In this document: piece after piece, positions 1 through 7,272 of the stretch
Position numbering within the stretch: the first letter of the stretch is position 1
Layout: each line of letters opens with the position of its first letter
From: Candidatus Nanopelagicaceae bacterium
GTDB lineage: Bacteria > Actinomycetota > Actinomycetes > Nanopelagicales > Nanopelagicaceae
DNA length: 11,524 nt
Assembly: GCA_023262125.1 (NCBI GenBank)
Contig: JALRDT010000109.1
Coordinates: forward strand, 1 to 11,524
Direction of reading: 5' to 3'
Made by a program: the position numbers and the translations under genes
Notes under the pieces: generated by a model
The model's input: only the letters and a program-made list of their open reading frames with translations
What the model was told of the DNA's origin: nothing
Database searches by the model: none

Positions 1-664
1 CTGCTGCCCAAGATTTACGTGAGCCGGCATTTGGATAGTGGCGATAAGTACGAAGAGATTGGCCATCAACCCAGGCTAGTGAAACTGCATTTAAAGTTTC
101 TTCGCGAGTTAGCCCCATCATCTGACAGACTACGGCTGTAGAGGCAACTTTTACTAATATCACATGGTCAAGACCAACTTTGTTAAATGAATTTTCTAGT
201 GCGATACAACCTTGAATTTCGTGTGCTTTGATCATTGCAGTTAAAATATCTTTGACCGTTAATTTTTTCTGGCCACTTCGATTTAGCCAATCAGCTACCG
301 CAAGAATGCCTCCTAAATTATCGCTTGGATGTCCCCACTCTGCGGCAAGCCAAGTGTCGTTGAAATCTAACCAACGAATTGCAGTGCCGATATTAAATGC
401 GCCTTGAACCACATCTAATTCAAAGTTAGTCCCTGGAACTCTGACACCATTATCAACTTTCGTTCCTGGCACTAATGGTCCAAGTAACTTGGTGCACGCT
501 TGATATTCAAGAGATTCCAGGCCGCAACCAATAGTGTCAAGTAATCCAGACCAAGCGGTTTTGTAAGCTAACTCTGATTTAACTTCGAAGTTCAAGGCAT
601 AATCAACAATATCTTGAATCTCTTGGTCAAATGGTTGATTGGATTTCTGTACGTGTGCTGACAA
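1..664 (-). CDS. prpD: 2-methylcitrate dehydratase PrpD, N-terminal 221 residues (3' end outside window)
   Basis: PrpD dehydrates 2-methylcitrate to 2-methyl-cis-aconitate in the cytoplasmic methylcitrate cycle, the second step after PrpC. I translated the minus strand from a TTG at 664..662 that directly follows the prpC stop; an AGAGGAG ribosome site at 677..671 sits 6 nt upstream, and no ATG in this frame is placed as well. The protein reads [11 protein letters not shown] at its start and contains [16 protein letters not shown] (about residues 97-112), then a DNLGG run, and ends at the window edge within [16 protein letters not shown], all hallmark MmgE/PrpD motifs of the iron-independent enzyme. 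About 260 C-terminal residues of a usual 480-500 should lie beyond position 1. The frame is intact. It is the last visible gene of the minus-strand operon. The enzyme call is firm; the TTG start is likely. Confidence 0.93.
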   Translation of the reverse strand, partial: MSAHVQKSNQPFDQEIQDIVDYALNFEVKSELAYKTAWSGLLDTIGCGLESLEYQACTKLLGPLVPGTKVDNGVRVPGTNFELDVVQGAFNIGTAIRWLDFNDTWLAAEWGHPSDNLGGILAVADWLNRSGQKKLTVKDILTAMIKAHEIQGCIALENSFNKVGLDHVILVKVASTAVVCQMMGLTREETLNAVSLAWVDGQSLRTYRHYPNAGSRKSWAA

Positions 665-1795
665 TTAACGCTCCTCTAGTCTCTTGAAAACTAAATCTTC
701 TGGGCCGATGTAATTTGCTGATGGTCGAATTATTTTTCCATCTGCACGTTGCTCAATTACATGAGCAGACCAGCCTGTAATTCTGGAAATTACAAATATA
801 GGGGTAAAAAACGAGGTAGGAATTTTCATTGCATTGTAAGCAACTGCGCTAAACCAATCTAAATTTGGGAACATTTTCTTTAAATCCCACATTACCGTTT
901 CGATTCTTTCTGCAATTTCAAAGAGAGTGCGGTTATCTGTAGTCAGGTCTTTAGCAATTGATTTAATTATCGGGTTTCGGGGATCTCCGATTGTGTAAAC
1001 CGGATGGCCAAATCCAATCACTACCTCCTTTGCCTCTACTCGCTTTCGAATATCAGCTTCCGCTTCATCGGGGTTGGCGTAACGCTCTTGAATTTCAAGG
1101 GCCACTTCATTGGCTCCACCATGCTTTGGTCCGCGTAGCGCACCGATTGCTCCTGTTATTGCTGAATAAATATCACTGCCAGTGCCTGCAATTACGCGAG
1201 CAGTAAAAGTTGAAGCATTAAATTCATGTTCGGCATAAAGAATCAATGAAGCATGCATTGCGCTTTCCCATTGTTGAGTTGGTGCCTTTCCGTGCAACAT
1301 CTCTAAAAAGTGGCCGCCAATTGAATCTGATTGGGTGCTGCATTCAATACGTTTACCGCTATTTGCAAAGTGATACCAATAGCAAAGCATCGAAGGTGTA
1401 GCTGCAATCAATCGATCGGCAATAGCTTTAGCGCCATTTTCCAAATGACCATCATGCTCGGGCTCTATGGTTCCTAATGTTGATACACCTGTGCGCAGCA
1501 CATCCATTGGATGGGTAGTTTTAGGTAATTTTTCTAGCACTTCTCTAACTTGCGGTGGTAAATCTCTTAAATTTTTTAGCTTGGATTTGTAGTTAGATAG
1601 TTCTGCTTTATTGGGAAGATGGCCATGTATTAAAAGATGTGCGACCTCTTCAAATTGACAGTTGGCTGCTAAATCAGCAATATCAAAACCACGATAATGT
1701 AAATCATTGCCACTTCGACCTACGGTGCAGATTGCAGTATTACCTGCCGCAACACCTGATAAGGCAACGGATTTCTTTGGCTTAAATTCGCTCAT
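665..1795 (-). CDS. prpC: 2-methylcitrate synthase PrpC
   Basis: PrpC condenses propionyl-CoA with oxaloacetate to give 2-methylcitrate, the entry step of the methylcitrate cycle. The 376-residue protein has the full citrate synthase fold length. The catalytic triad is visible: His225 in GPKHGGANE, His264 in [13 protein letters not shown], and Asp313 in [23 protein letters not shown] (about 187-197) is also a family motif. The N-terminal [17 protein letters not shown] and YHF/SIGGHF stretches match the short PrpC branch of enterics and beta-proteobacteria rather than hexameric GltA. The ATG at 1795 abuts the prpB stop with no gap and has an AAGGGAAG site just upstream, inside the end of prpB. 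Some PrpC enzymes keep a side activity as citrate synthase, but the prpB/prpD neighbours make the methylcitrate role secure. Confidence 0.96.
   Translation of the reverse strand: MSEFKPKKSVALSGVAAGNTAICTVGRSGNDLHYRGFDIADLAANCQFEEVAHLLIHGHLPNKAELSNYKSKLKNLRDLPPQVREVLEKLPKTTHPMDVLRTGVSTLGTIEPEHDGHLENGAKAIADRLIAATPSMLCYWYHFANSGKRIECSTQSDSIGGHFLEMLHGKAPTQQWESAMHASLILYAEHEFNASTFTARVIAGTGSDIYSAITGAIGALRGPKHGGANEVALEIQERYANPDEAEADIRKRVEAKEVVIGFGHPVYTIGDPRNPIIKSIAKDLTTDNRTLFEIAERIETVMWDLKKMFPNLDWFSAVAYNAMKIPTSFFTPIFVISRITGWSAHVIEQRADGKIIRPSANYIGPEDLVFKRLEER
671..677 (-). promoter_or_regulatory. Ribosome binding site that fixes the TTG start of prpD
   Basis: AGAGGAG on the minus strand lies inside the last codons of prpC. 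It is spaced 6 nt from a TTG that begins right after the prpC stop codon. This supports a TTG start and translational coupling of prpC and prpD. Confidence 0.75.
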
Positions 1796-2665
1796 CTACT
1801 TCCCTTGATATTTATCCAAGGCTTCTTCATATTTGTAATAATCAATTGTTTCATATAACTCTTCGCGAGTTTGCATATGATTAATCGCGCTCTTCTGTGT
1901 ACCTTCGGAGCGAATAGTTTTATATACAAGCTCAGCAGCTTTGTTCATCGCTCTAAAAGCTGATAATGGATAAAGCACAATGTCTACATTCGCACTTCGT
2001 AGTTCCGCAACGGTAAATAATGGCGTCTTTCCAAATTCCGTAATATTGGCAAGAATCGGCACTCCTGCTGCTTCTCTAAACTTTTTATAAGTTTCTAAAT
2101 CACCCACTGCTTCCGGGAAAATCATGTCGGCACCTGCAGCCACATATTGGCGTACTCGATCTAGTGCAGCATCCAAGCCTTCATTGGCCAAGGCATCGGT
2201 GCGAGCCATGATTGTAAATTCCTTTGAATTTCGTCCATCTACAGCTGCTTTAATGCGATCAACCATCTCATTGACGCCAACAATCTCTTTATTAGGTCGA
2301 TGCCCGCATCTTTTAGCAGCTACTTGATCTTCCATATGCACAGCAGATGCGCCTGCTTTTTCTACATCTTTTACAGTTCGAGAAATATTAAAAGCAGAAG
2401 TACCAAAACCTGTATCTATATCCACAAGTAATGGCAAATCGCAAACATTTGTAATTCTTCTTACATCAGTCAAAACATCATCTAGTGTAGAAATCCCAAG
2501 ATCTGGAAGACCTAACGAACCAGCCGCCACACCTCCGCCACTTAAATAGATAGCTTTATAACCTGCGCGTTTTGCAAGCAGCGCATGGTTTGCATTGATT
2601 GCACCTACGACTTGAAGCGGGTGTTCTTCCTTTACTGCTTCCTTAAAAGATTTGGCATTACTCAT
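1796..2665 (-). CDS. prpB: Methylisocitrate lyase PrpB
   Basis: PrpB cleaves 2-methylisocitrate to pyruvate and succinate, the last step of the methylcitrate cycle. Counting from the upstream ATG at 2677, it shows SGGG (46-49), the metal-binding VDIDTGFG with Asp86 and Asp88, ED at 116-117, the signature KRCGHR (122-127) with catalytic Cys124, and ARTDA (158-162), all of the isocitrate lyase/PEP mutase family. I prefer the second ATG at 2665, giving 289 residues. It forms an ATGA overlap with the dehydrogenase stop and lies 12 nt after GGAGG, whereas the first ATG (2677) touches that GGAGG with no spacer. The following gene, prpC, starts at the next base after the stop. A general PEP mutase-like lyase is the alternative, but the context makes PrpB secure. 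Confidence 0.95.
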   Translation of the reverse strand: MSNAKSFKEAVKEEHPLQVVGAINANHALLAKRAGYKAIYLSGGGVAAGSLGLPDLGISTLDDVLTDVRRITNVCDLPLLVDIDTGFGTSAFNISRTVKDVEKAGASAVHMEDQVAAKRCGHRPNKEIVGVNEMVDRIKAAVDGRNSKEFTIMARTDALANEGLDAALDRVRQYVAAGADMIFPEAVGDLETYKKFREAAGVPILANITEFGKTPLFTVAELRSANVDIVLYPLSAFRAMNKAAELVYKTIRSEGTQKSAINHMQTREELYETIDYYKYEEALDKYQGK

Positions 2666-3462
2666 TGTGAAGTCCATCCTCCATCAACAGGAATTGCTGC
2701 ACCAGTGATGTTGTGTGCTGCTTTTGAGCATAGAAAAACTGCAACTGCGCCAATATCGGATGCTGTAGCTAAACGTTTTGAAGGTTGTTTTTCAGATAAT
2801 AAATCTGCAATTCCGTTAACTCGATCTCCGCCAAATTTATCTGCTCGTGCTTGAATTTGCGGTTCGATTAAAGCAGTTTCAACCCAACCAGGACAAATTG
2901 CATTTACAGTAACTCCACCAGACTCTCTGGTGCCGGCATCTGCATATTCCAAAGCTGCGACTCTGGTCAAACCAATTACGCCATGTTTTGCAGATACATA
3001 AGGTGCTTTTGCAACTGATGCCACAAGCCCATGAACGGATGCGGTATTAATTACTCGCCCATACCCACGTTCTTTCATCTGTGGAAGTAACAATCTCATG
3101 GTGTCGAAGAATGATTCCAAATTTATAGCGATTATGTCGTTCCACTTTTCTCTTGGCATCTCTGCTGTTGGTGCAGTGTGCTGAATTCCCGCGTTATTGC
3201 AAAGAATGTCTACTGGTCCACCAGCAAGTATTTTTGCAATCAGATCTTCTGTTGCAGAAGAATCACGTAAATCAGATACAAAAGATTCTACTTTTCCAGC
3301 ACCCGCCGCTTTAACTTCCGCCTCTGCTTTTGCAATCACTTCGGCGCTACCGAGACCATGAAGCACGATATCTGCGCCTTCTTTAGCAAGCTCGGTCGCA
3401 ATTCCCAATCCGATACCTTGAAAAGATCCAGTAATAAAGGCGCGACGTCCTTTAAGTGTCAT
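2662..3462 (-). CDS. bdhA: 3-hydroxybutyrate dehydrogenase (short-chain dehydrogenase)
   Basis: It oxidises (R)-3-hydroxybutyrate to acetoacetate with NAD+, in the cytoplasm. The 266-residue protein is a classical [11 protein letters not shown] cofactor loop (11-18), NNAG (89-92), Asn114, and the active-site Ser142, Tyr155 and Lys159 (YVSAKHG). What points to 3-hydroxybutyrate dehydrogenase rather than a generic SDR is the run of family-specific stretches: [42 protein letters not shown], and [15 protein letters not shown]. The ATG at 3462 overlaps the hydrolase stop (ATGA) and has a strong GGGGAGG site 4 nt upstream. Its product, acetoacetate, is the substrate of the synthetase at the end of the divergent operon, which supports the assignment. 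Activity on 3-hydroxyvalerate is known for some family members and would link it to the prp genes; that is inference here. Confidence 0.9.
   Translation of the reverse strand: MTLKGRRAFITGSFQGIGLGIATELAKEGADIVLHGLGSAEVIAKAEAEVKAAGAGKVESFVSDLRDSSATEDLIAKILAGGPVDILCNNAGIQHTAPTAEMPREKWNDIIAINLESFFDTMRLLLPQMKERGYGRVINTASVHGLVASVAKAPYVSAKHGVIGLTRVAALEYADAGTRESGGVTVNAICPGWVETALIEPQIQARADKFGGDRVNGIADLLSEKQPSKRLATASDIGAVAVFLCSKAAHNITGAAIPVDGGWTSQ
2678..2682 (-). promoter_or_regulatory. GGAGG site deciding the prpB start
   Basis: GGAGG on the minus strand directly touches the first in-frame ATG (2677..2675), which is too close for initiation. It lies 12 nt from the next ATG (2665..2663). The latter also overlaps the upstream stop as ATGA, so it is the likelier start, though the 12-nt spacing is longer than ideal. 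Confidence 0.5.
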
Positions 3463-4376
3463 TTTGCCTCCCCGTAGATAGCTTCAGCAATTTGTTTGCA
3501 GCCTATTGGATGCAAAAACATGTCGTAATGGTTTACATCATCAAGATTAATTAGTTTCAATTTTGGATATTGCGCAAGCGCCACTTCTAAAATTGGCAAT
3601 GGATACAGGCCGCCTTCCTCGTTTTGTAAGCCACGCGGTGCCCGAATAAATAGCGTCTCTACCCTTAAACTCTTGAGAGCTTTAACGATGATCTCATCAC
3701 CAAATAAATCTCTTGAATCATCTTCAACGGCTTGCGGGTTAGTTGATGGTTTCCCATTTCTAAGATCATAATCAACGTATTCACTTAACTCATTTGACCA
3801 GCCGCGATTAAAGGCAGGATGTGGTCTCCAGTAATCGCGATATGCTTCTTTAGATTCAAAAGTCATGGATAATCTTGCGAGCGCTGGTCCTAATATCAAC
3901 GGCATAATTTGTTCGATACTCATGCCAGGCGGCATTGGAAGTGGAATTCCACCATCTGCGAAAATTACTTTCCCAACTTGATCAGGGTAAAGTCCAACCA
4001 AAGCTGCGGTCACAAACCCACCCATTGAGTGTCCAATTACATCTGGCTTATTCCATTTAAAGTGGTTAATTACTTCAACCATATCTTTTGCATGTTGCGC
4101 CATGCCAAAGGGTCCTGGCAAATTATTTGAGTCTCCGCGGCCACGAAGATCTACTGCAAATGGTGTTTTGCCTCGTTTTATTAACTCGTCAGCAAATATC
4201 TGAAAAGCTCTATTTGATGATGTAACTCCGTGGATTAACAAAACTGGCTCGCCGCCAATTGAAAGATCTTCGCCATATCTAAATACAGCTAATTGGCCAC
4301 CCGCTACGTTGACTAAGAACTTCTCTGTCGGCATTGACATGGCTTTAGTCTGCCTTTCCTGCACCGATAGAGCCAC
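3459..4376 (-). CDS. Alpha/beta hydrolase of unknown substrate, first gene of the prp operon
   Basis: This is a soluble alpha/beta-fold hydrolase with no signal peptide or membrane segment. In the 305-residue version it shows the oxyanion-hole HG (49-50), DLRGRGDS (76-83), the nucleophile elbow GHSMGG with Ser117, and a late histidine in VNHYDMF (His283). The acid may be in the RAPRGLQNEEGG region (about 245-256); I could not settle it. A lid-like insertion spans about 143-215. The start is uncertain: a GTG at 4376 (AGGTAGG 14 nt upstream) or an ATG at 4340 (AGGAAAGG 12 nt upstream), which would give MSMPTEKF. Position as first gene, coupled to the 3-hydroxybutyrate dehydrogenase, suggests it releases a hydroxyacid from an ester or short oligomer, but nothing in the sequence proves this. 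Other esters or lactones are possible. Confidence 0.8.
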   Translation of the reverse strand: MALSVQERQTKAMSMPTEKFLVNVAGGQLAVFRYGEDLSIGGEPVLLIHGVTSSNRAFQIFADELIKRGKTPFAVDLRGRGDSNNLPGPFGMAQHAKDMVEVINHFKWNKPDVIGHSMGGFVTAALVGLYPDQVGKVIFADGGIPLPMPPGMSIEQIMPLILGPALARLSMTFESKEAYRDYWRPHPAFNRGWSNELSEYVDYDLRNGKPSTNPQAVEDDSRDLFGDEIIVKALKSLRVETLFIRAPRGLQNEEGGLYPLPILEVALAQYPKLKLINLDDVNHYDMFLHPIGCKQIAEAIYGEAK

Positions 4377-4423
4377 CCGTGTTGCAGTTGCCTACCTCTC
4401 AAAAGCTTCTAAATATGCAGAAA

Positions 4424-4478
4424 TTTGCTCGAAAAGTTATAAAACGGATATCAAATAAGCGTGGTTATGCTCGAATAG
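4424..4478. repeat. Direct repeat TGCTCGAAWAG with 42-bp period, candidate operator pair
   Basis: TGCTCGAAAAG at 4426-4436 and TGCTCGAATAG at 4468-4478 agree in 10 of 11 bases, and extending two bases leftwards gives 11 of 13. The period of 42 bp is four DNA helical turns, so both copies face the same side of the helix. Copy one overlaps the putative -35 box and copy two lies just after the putative -10 box. This fits binding of a regulator controlling one or both divergent operons; no regulator gene is in the window. Confidence 0.4.
4425..4454 (+). promoter_or_regulatory. Possible promoter of the transporter operon
   Basis: TTGCTC at 4425-4430 and TATCAA at 4449-4454 are separated by 18 nt and could be -35 and -10 boxes for the plus-strand operon. 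Other pairings are possible in this AT-rich stretch (for example TTGCCT at 4388 with TAAATA at 4410), so the choice is tentative. The minus-strand operon must also start in this region, but I could not pick one convincing box pair for it. Confidence 0.3.
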
Positions 4479-4499
4479 CCCAGATAGCCTTGCCAGCAA

Positions 4500-4519
4500 G
4501 CGGACCGGGCCCGGCTCGC
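4500..4519. promoter_or_regulatory. GC-rich palindrome in the leader of the binding-protein gene
   Basis: A perfect 10-bp palindrome, CCGGGCCCGG at 4505-4514, is flanked by GCG at 4500-4502 and its complement CGC at 4517-4519. GCAAG also occurs on each side (4496-4500 and 4518-4522). It ends 14 nt before the ribosome site of the gene starting at 4546. In DNA it could be an operator; in RNA it could fold into a short, very stable hairpin in the leader. It stands out sharply against the AT-rich surroundings. Confidence 0.35.
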
Positions 4520-4545
4520 AAGAAACGACTCAATGAGGAGAATAA

Positions 4546-5706
4546 ATGAGCAAGCGCTCACTACTCGCACGCATTAGCGTTGCAACACTCGCATCTGCAA
4601 TGGTGGCATCTTCAATGGCGCCAGCACAAGCAGAAAGCGAAATTAAAATCGGCGTAATCACATCTACATCTGGCGCATTAAAGTCATATGGCGATGCATA
4701 TGTTGATGGACTTAACTGGGGTCTTAAGTATTACACCGGTGGCAAGATGACAATTAATGGTCAAAAACTTGTCGTTACCGTTAAAGATGATGCAGCAGAT
4801 CCAGCATCAGCAACTGCAACATTCAAAGACATGGTCGGAAATGGCACCAAGGTTATTGTTGGTACAGCATCTTCAGGTGTTGCGCTAACACTTGCGCCAC
4901 TTGCTCAACAGAACAAAGTTCTTTATATCTCTGGACCTGCAAAGAATGATGCTGTTACCTCTGCAGCAAATAAATATGTATTCCGCTCAGGCAATACCTC
5001 TACTCAGGACTTAGTTCCACTTGCAGGAATTAAGCCAATTTCAGGTCGTAAGGTTGTTCTATTCGTGGAAGATAACGCATTTGGTGCAGGTAACATCGCT
5101 GCAGCAAAGGCTTTGATGGGCCCTAAGGGCGCAACATTCCAAGAAATTAAGGTACCAACTTCAACATCTGACTTCACACCATTTGCAAAGCAAGCAGCTG
5201 ATGCAAAGGGAACATACATCTTCATCGCATGGTCAAATGCTCTTACAGCTGGTGCGATGCTTACATCTCTAAAGCAGCAGGGTGCTTTCCTTAAGCAGCG
5301 TCCAATTACAGGACTTGCTGGCGCAGCAACTTACAATATCTACGGAACTCTATTTGAAGGAACCAACTCAATTCTTACAAATAGCTATTTCGGTGGCGTT
5401 GGAAAGTCAAAGGCAGCCGGAGATCTAGCGGCATCGTTTACAGCATCAAAGAAGGCACAGGATTTATTTACTTGCACCGGTGCTGATGCTGCGAAGATGA
5501 TTGTTCAGGCACTGACTGGCAATTCATCACAAGATGTTGACACTATGATTTCTAAACTAGAAGGTTATTCATGGGTCGGCGTAAAGGGTCTTATGAAGGT
5601 TGACCCTACAAACCACACATTGATTCAGCCAATGTTCTTAGTTTCTCTAAAGAAAACTGCTGCTGGTTACGTTCCTCAGCTTCTTAAGACTATTAATAAT
5701 GTCTGA
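4546..5706 (+). CDS. Liv-type ABC transporter substrate-binding protein
   Basis: This is the extracytoplasmic binding protein of a hydrophobic/branched-chain amino acid type (HAAT) importer. The 386-residue protein has a Sec signal peptide: positive n-region (Lys3, Arg4, Arg9), hydrophobic 10-25, and a likely cut after APAQA (A29|E30). The mature part opens with EIKIGVITSTSGALKSYG, typical of type I periplasmic-binding folds, and has KDDAADPASA, TASSGVALTLAPLAQ and, near the end, VDPTNHTLIQPMFLV, all in the places expected for LivJ/LivK-like proteins. There is no cysteine lipobox. A TGAGGAG site 5 nt before the ATG is strong. It leads the operon and is separated from livG by a terminator hairpin, as expected for a protein needed in excess. 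The ligand cannot be read from sequence: amino acids, short-chain hydroxyacids or amides are all known for this family. Confidence 0.9.
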   Translation: MSKRSLLARISVATLASAMVASSMAPAQAESEIKIGVITSTSGALKSYGDAYVDGLNWGLKYYTGGKMTINGQKLVVTVKDDAADPASATATFKDMVGNGTKVIVGTASSGVALTLAPLAQQNKVLYISGPAKNDAVTSAANKYVFRSGNTSTQDLVPLAGIKPISGRKVVLFVEDNAFGAGNIAAAKALMGPKGATFQEIKVPTSTSDFTPFAKQAADAKGTYIFIAWSNALTAGAMLTSLKQQGAFLKQRPITGLAGAATYNIYGTLFEGTNSILTNSYFGGVGKSKAAGDLAASFTASKKAQDLFTCTGADAAKMIVQALTGNSSQDVDTMISKLEGYSWVGVKGLMKVDPTNHTLIQPMFLVSLKKTAAGYVPQLLKTINNV

Positions 5707-5727
5707 TAGAACACAGATATAACATCG

Positions 5728-5778
5728 ACCCCGGCCTATATCTATAAGGTAATTTATAGAAATAGGTCGGGGTTTTTT
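5728..5778 (+). terminator. Intra-operon intrinsic terminator / attenuator after the binding-protein gene
   Basis: The arms 5728-5748 and 5753-5773 pair over about 20 bp, with one A/A mismatch (5740/5761) and G-T wobbles at 5734/5767 and 5748/5753. The loop is GTAA and the stem base is CCCCG/CGGGG. It is followed by six T (5773-5778). It starts 22 nt after the stop codon of the binding-protein gene. Partial read-through would give more binding protein than permease, as in other ABC importer operons. I see no separate promoter between it and livG. Confidence 0.85.
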
Positions 5779-5805
5779 ATACCCTTAGCCAGCCAGTGGG
5801 ACAAC

Positions 5806-5812
5806 AAGGGAG
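5806..5812 (+). promoter_or_regulatory. Ribosome binding site for the TTG start of livG
   Basis: AAGGGAG lies 9 nt before a TTG at 5822. No in-frame ATG occurs near the start of the conserved domain, so this site supports TTG initiation. Confidence 0.65.
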
Positions 5813-5821
5813 TTAACCCAA

Positions 5822-6574
5822 TTGATATCAGCTTTATCAGTTAAAGATTTATCACTTTCAATAGGTGGCGCAAAAATTCTCGATGGGATCACCCTTTCGG
5901 TAAACACGAACGAAACTCTTGGAATTATTGGCCCTAATGGTGCTGGTAAGACTTCACTCTTTAATTTGTTAAGCGGTGTACGCCATCCAACTCGCGGTCA
6001 AATATTCATAAATGATTTAGAAATAACTTCATTAAAACCCTACGAAAGAGCAAAAGTTGGTTTAGCGCGCACTTTCCAAACCTCTTCAATTTTCGCAAAT
6101 TTAACTTGCTTAGAAAATGTGCGAATTGCCGCACAAGCTGCAAATGGTAAGTCAATGAATCTAACCAAGAGCGCCTACAAATTTACTGATGTCGTAGCAC
6201 ATGCTCGCGAATGTTTAGCCAAAGTTGGACTATCGAATCGTGCAATGCAAATAGCCGGATCTCTTTCACACGGCGATAAGCGCCGACTTGAAATTGCCAT
6301 AGTACTTGCTTCCAAAAGCGAGATTGTTCTGCTCGACGAACCAATGGCAGGCATGAGCGTTGAAAACGTCCCTGAGTTGGTTGAAATCATTAGATCGCTC
6401 AAAACCGAACATAATAAAACTGTATTGATTGTTGAACATCATCTTGAAGTTATTTTAGGGCTAGCTGATCGAATCGCAGTTCTAAATTATGGTGAATTAC
6501 TGGTCTGCGATACTCCACAAAATGTTATTGATAATCCGATTGTTCAATCCGCTTACATTGGAGAAGCGCTATGA
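5822..6574 (+). CDS. livG: Liv-type ABC transporter ATP-binding protein LivG
   Basis: This is one of two cytoplasmic ATPases that power the importer. The 250-residue protein has Walker A GPNGAGKT (37-44), Q-loop Gln86 in ARTFQTSS, the LivG-type signature LSHGDKRRLEIA (148-159) in place of the usual LSGGQ, Walker B VLLDEP (169-174), and the switch histidine His206 in VEHHLEV. Length and motifs are normal for the family. Translation begins at a TTG preceded by AAGGGAG; the protein then reads ISALSVKDLSLSIGG. The gene follows the terminator hairpin after the binding-protein gene and its stop overlaps livF as ATGA. The symbol names the family; it does not establish that branched-chain amino acids are the substrate. 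Confidence 0.92.
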   Translation: MISALSVKDLSLSIGGAKILDGITLSVNTNETLGIIGPNGAGKTSLFNLLSGVRHPTRGQIFINDLEITSLKPYERAKVGLARTFQTSSIFANLTCLENVRIAAQAANGKSMNLTKSAYKFTDVVAHARECLAKVGLSNRAMQIAGSLSHGDKRRLEIAIVLASKSEIVLLDEPMAGMSVENVPELVEIIRSLKTEHNKTVLIVEHHLEVILGLADRIAVLNYGELLVCDTPQNVIDNPIVQSAYIGEAL

Positions 6575-7272
6575 GCAATGTGCTAACCATTAAAGATCTT
6601 CACGTAAAGATCAACCAATCTCATATCCTTCATGGTGTCAGTTTTGATGTGCCTAATAACAAAGTAACTGCGCTACTTGGTCGAAACGGTGTAGGTAAAT
6701 CCACAACTTTAAAAACCATTATGGGCTTTTATCCAGGGACTGGCTCTATATCCTTCAAAGGCTCTGAAATCTTAAACGGAGATACTTTCAAAATCGCCAA
6801 ATCAGGAATTGCTTACATCCCTGAAGATCGCGAAATTTTCTCTTCACTTTCGGTTAAGGAGAATTTGGCGCTAGCTGCGCGCGGCAAGGACCATGGCGAT
6901 GCATATAAATTTGTACATTCACTTTTCCCAGAACTTGATACTCGTGCACAGCAACGTGCAGGCTCTTTATCTGGTGGCCAGCAACAAATGGTTGCGATTG
7001 CTAGAGCATTATTAAATAAGAATGAAATATTGCTAGTTGATGAACCAACTAAAGGTTTAGCCCCAAAACTAGTCACTGAAGTAGCAGATGCATTGGCGCA
7101 AGTAGCCCATGAAAACACCATGCTGCTTGTTGAACAGAACTTAGCATTGGTAAAACGCATTGCAGAGAATGTAATTGTTATGGATCAAGGCAAAGTTGTT
7201 TATCAAGGCGGACCAGAAGTACTTCATGATGACAAATGGGTACATCAAATGCTTGGCGTAGGAGGCAAATAA
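6571..7272 (+). CDS. livF: Liv-type ABC transporter ATP-binding protein LivF
   Basis: This is the second ATPase of the importer, pairing with LivG. The 233-residue protein has Walker A GRNGVGKST (37-45), the LivF-type IPEDREIF at 83-90 (Q-loop follow-on region), signature LSGGQQQM (133-140), and Walker B ILLVDEP (153-159). In VEQN (187-190) a glutamine replaces the switch histidine, which is usual for LivF and not a defect. The ATG overlaps the livG stop (ATGA) and a GGAGAAG site lies about 4 nt upstream within livG. Its TAA overlaps the start of livH by one base (TAATG). Confidence 0.93.
   Translation: MSNVLTIKDLHVKINQSHILHGVSFDVPNNKVTALLGRNGVGKSTTLKTIMGFYPGTGSISFKGSEILNGDTFKIAKSGIAYIPEDREIFSSLSVKENLALAARGKDHGDAYKFVHSLFPELDTRAQQRAGSLSGGQQQMVAIARALLNKNEILLVDEPTKGLAPKLVTEVADALAQVAHENTMLLVEQNLALVKRIAENVIVMDQGKVVYQGGPEVLHDDKWVHQMLGVGGK

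Noticed and set aside
2585..2854. Plus-strand open frame across the prpB/bdhA junction
   Set aside because: It runs antisense to two strongly identified enzymes and has no ribosome site or recognisable product.
4377..4545. Small RNA, riboswitch or tRNA in the divergent intergenic region
   Set aside because: No cloverleaf, known riboswitch core or terminator is visible; the region is explained by promoters, a repeat and a leader palindrome.
6813..7160. A 115-codon minus-strand open frame inside livF
   Set aside because: It is antisense to the conserved LivF motifs, Cys/Ser-rich and without a ribosome site or homologous look; it is a shadow frame. The same applies to antisense frames at 991-1206, 5004-5225, 8353-8643 and 8683-8967.
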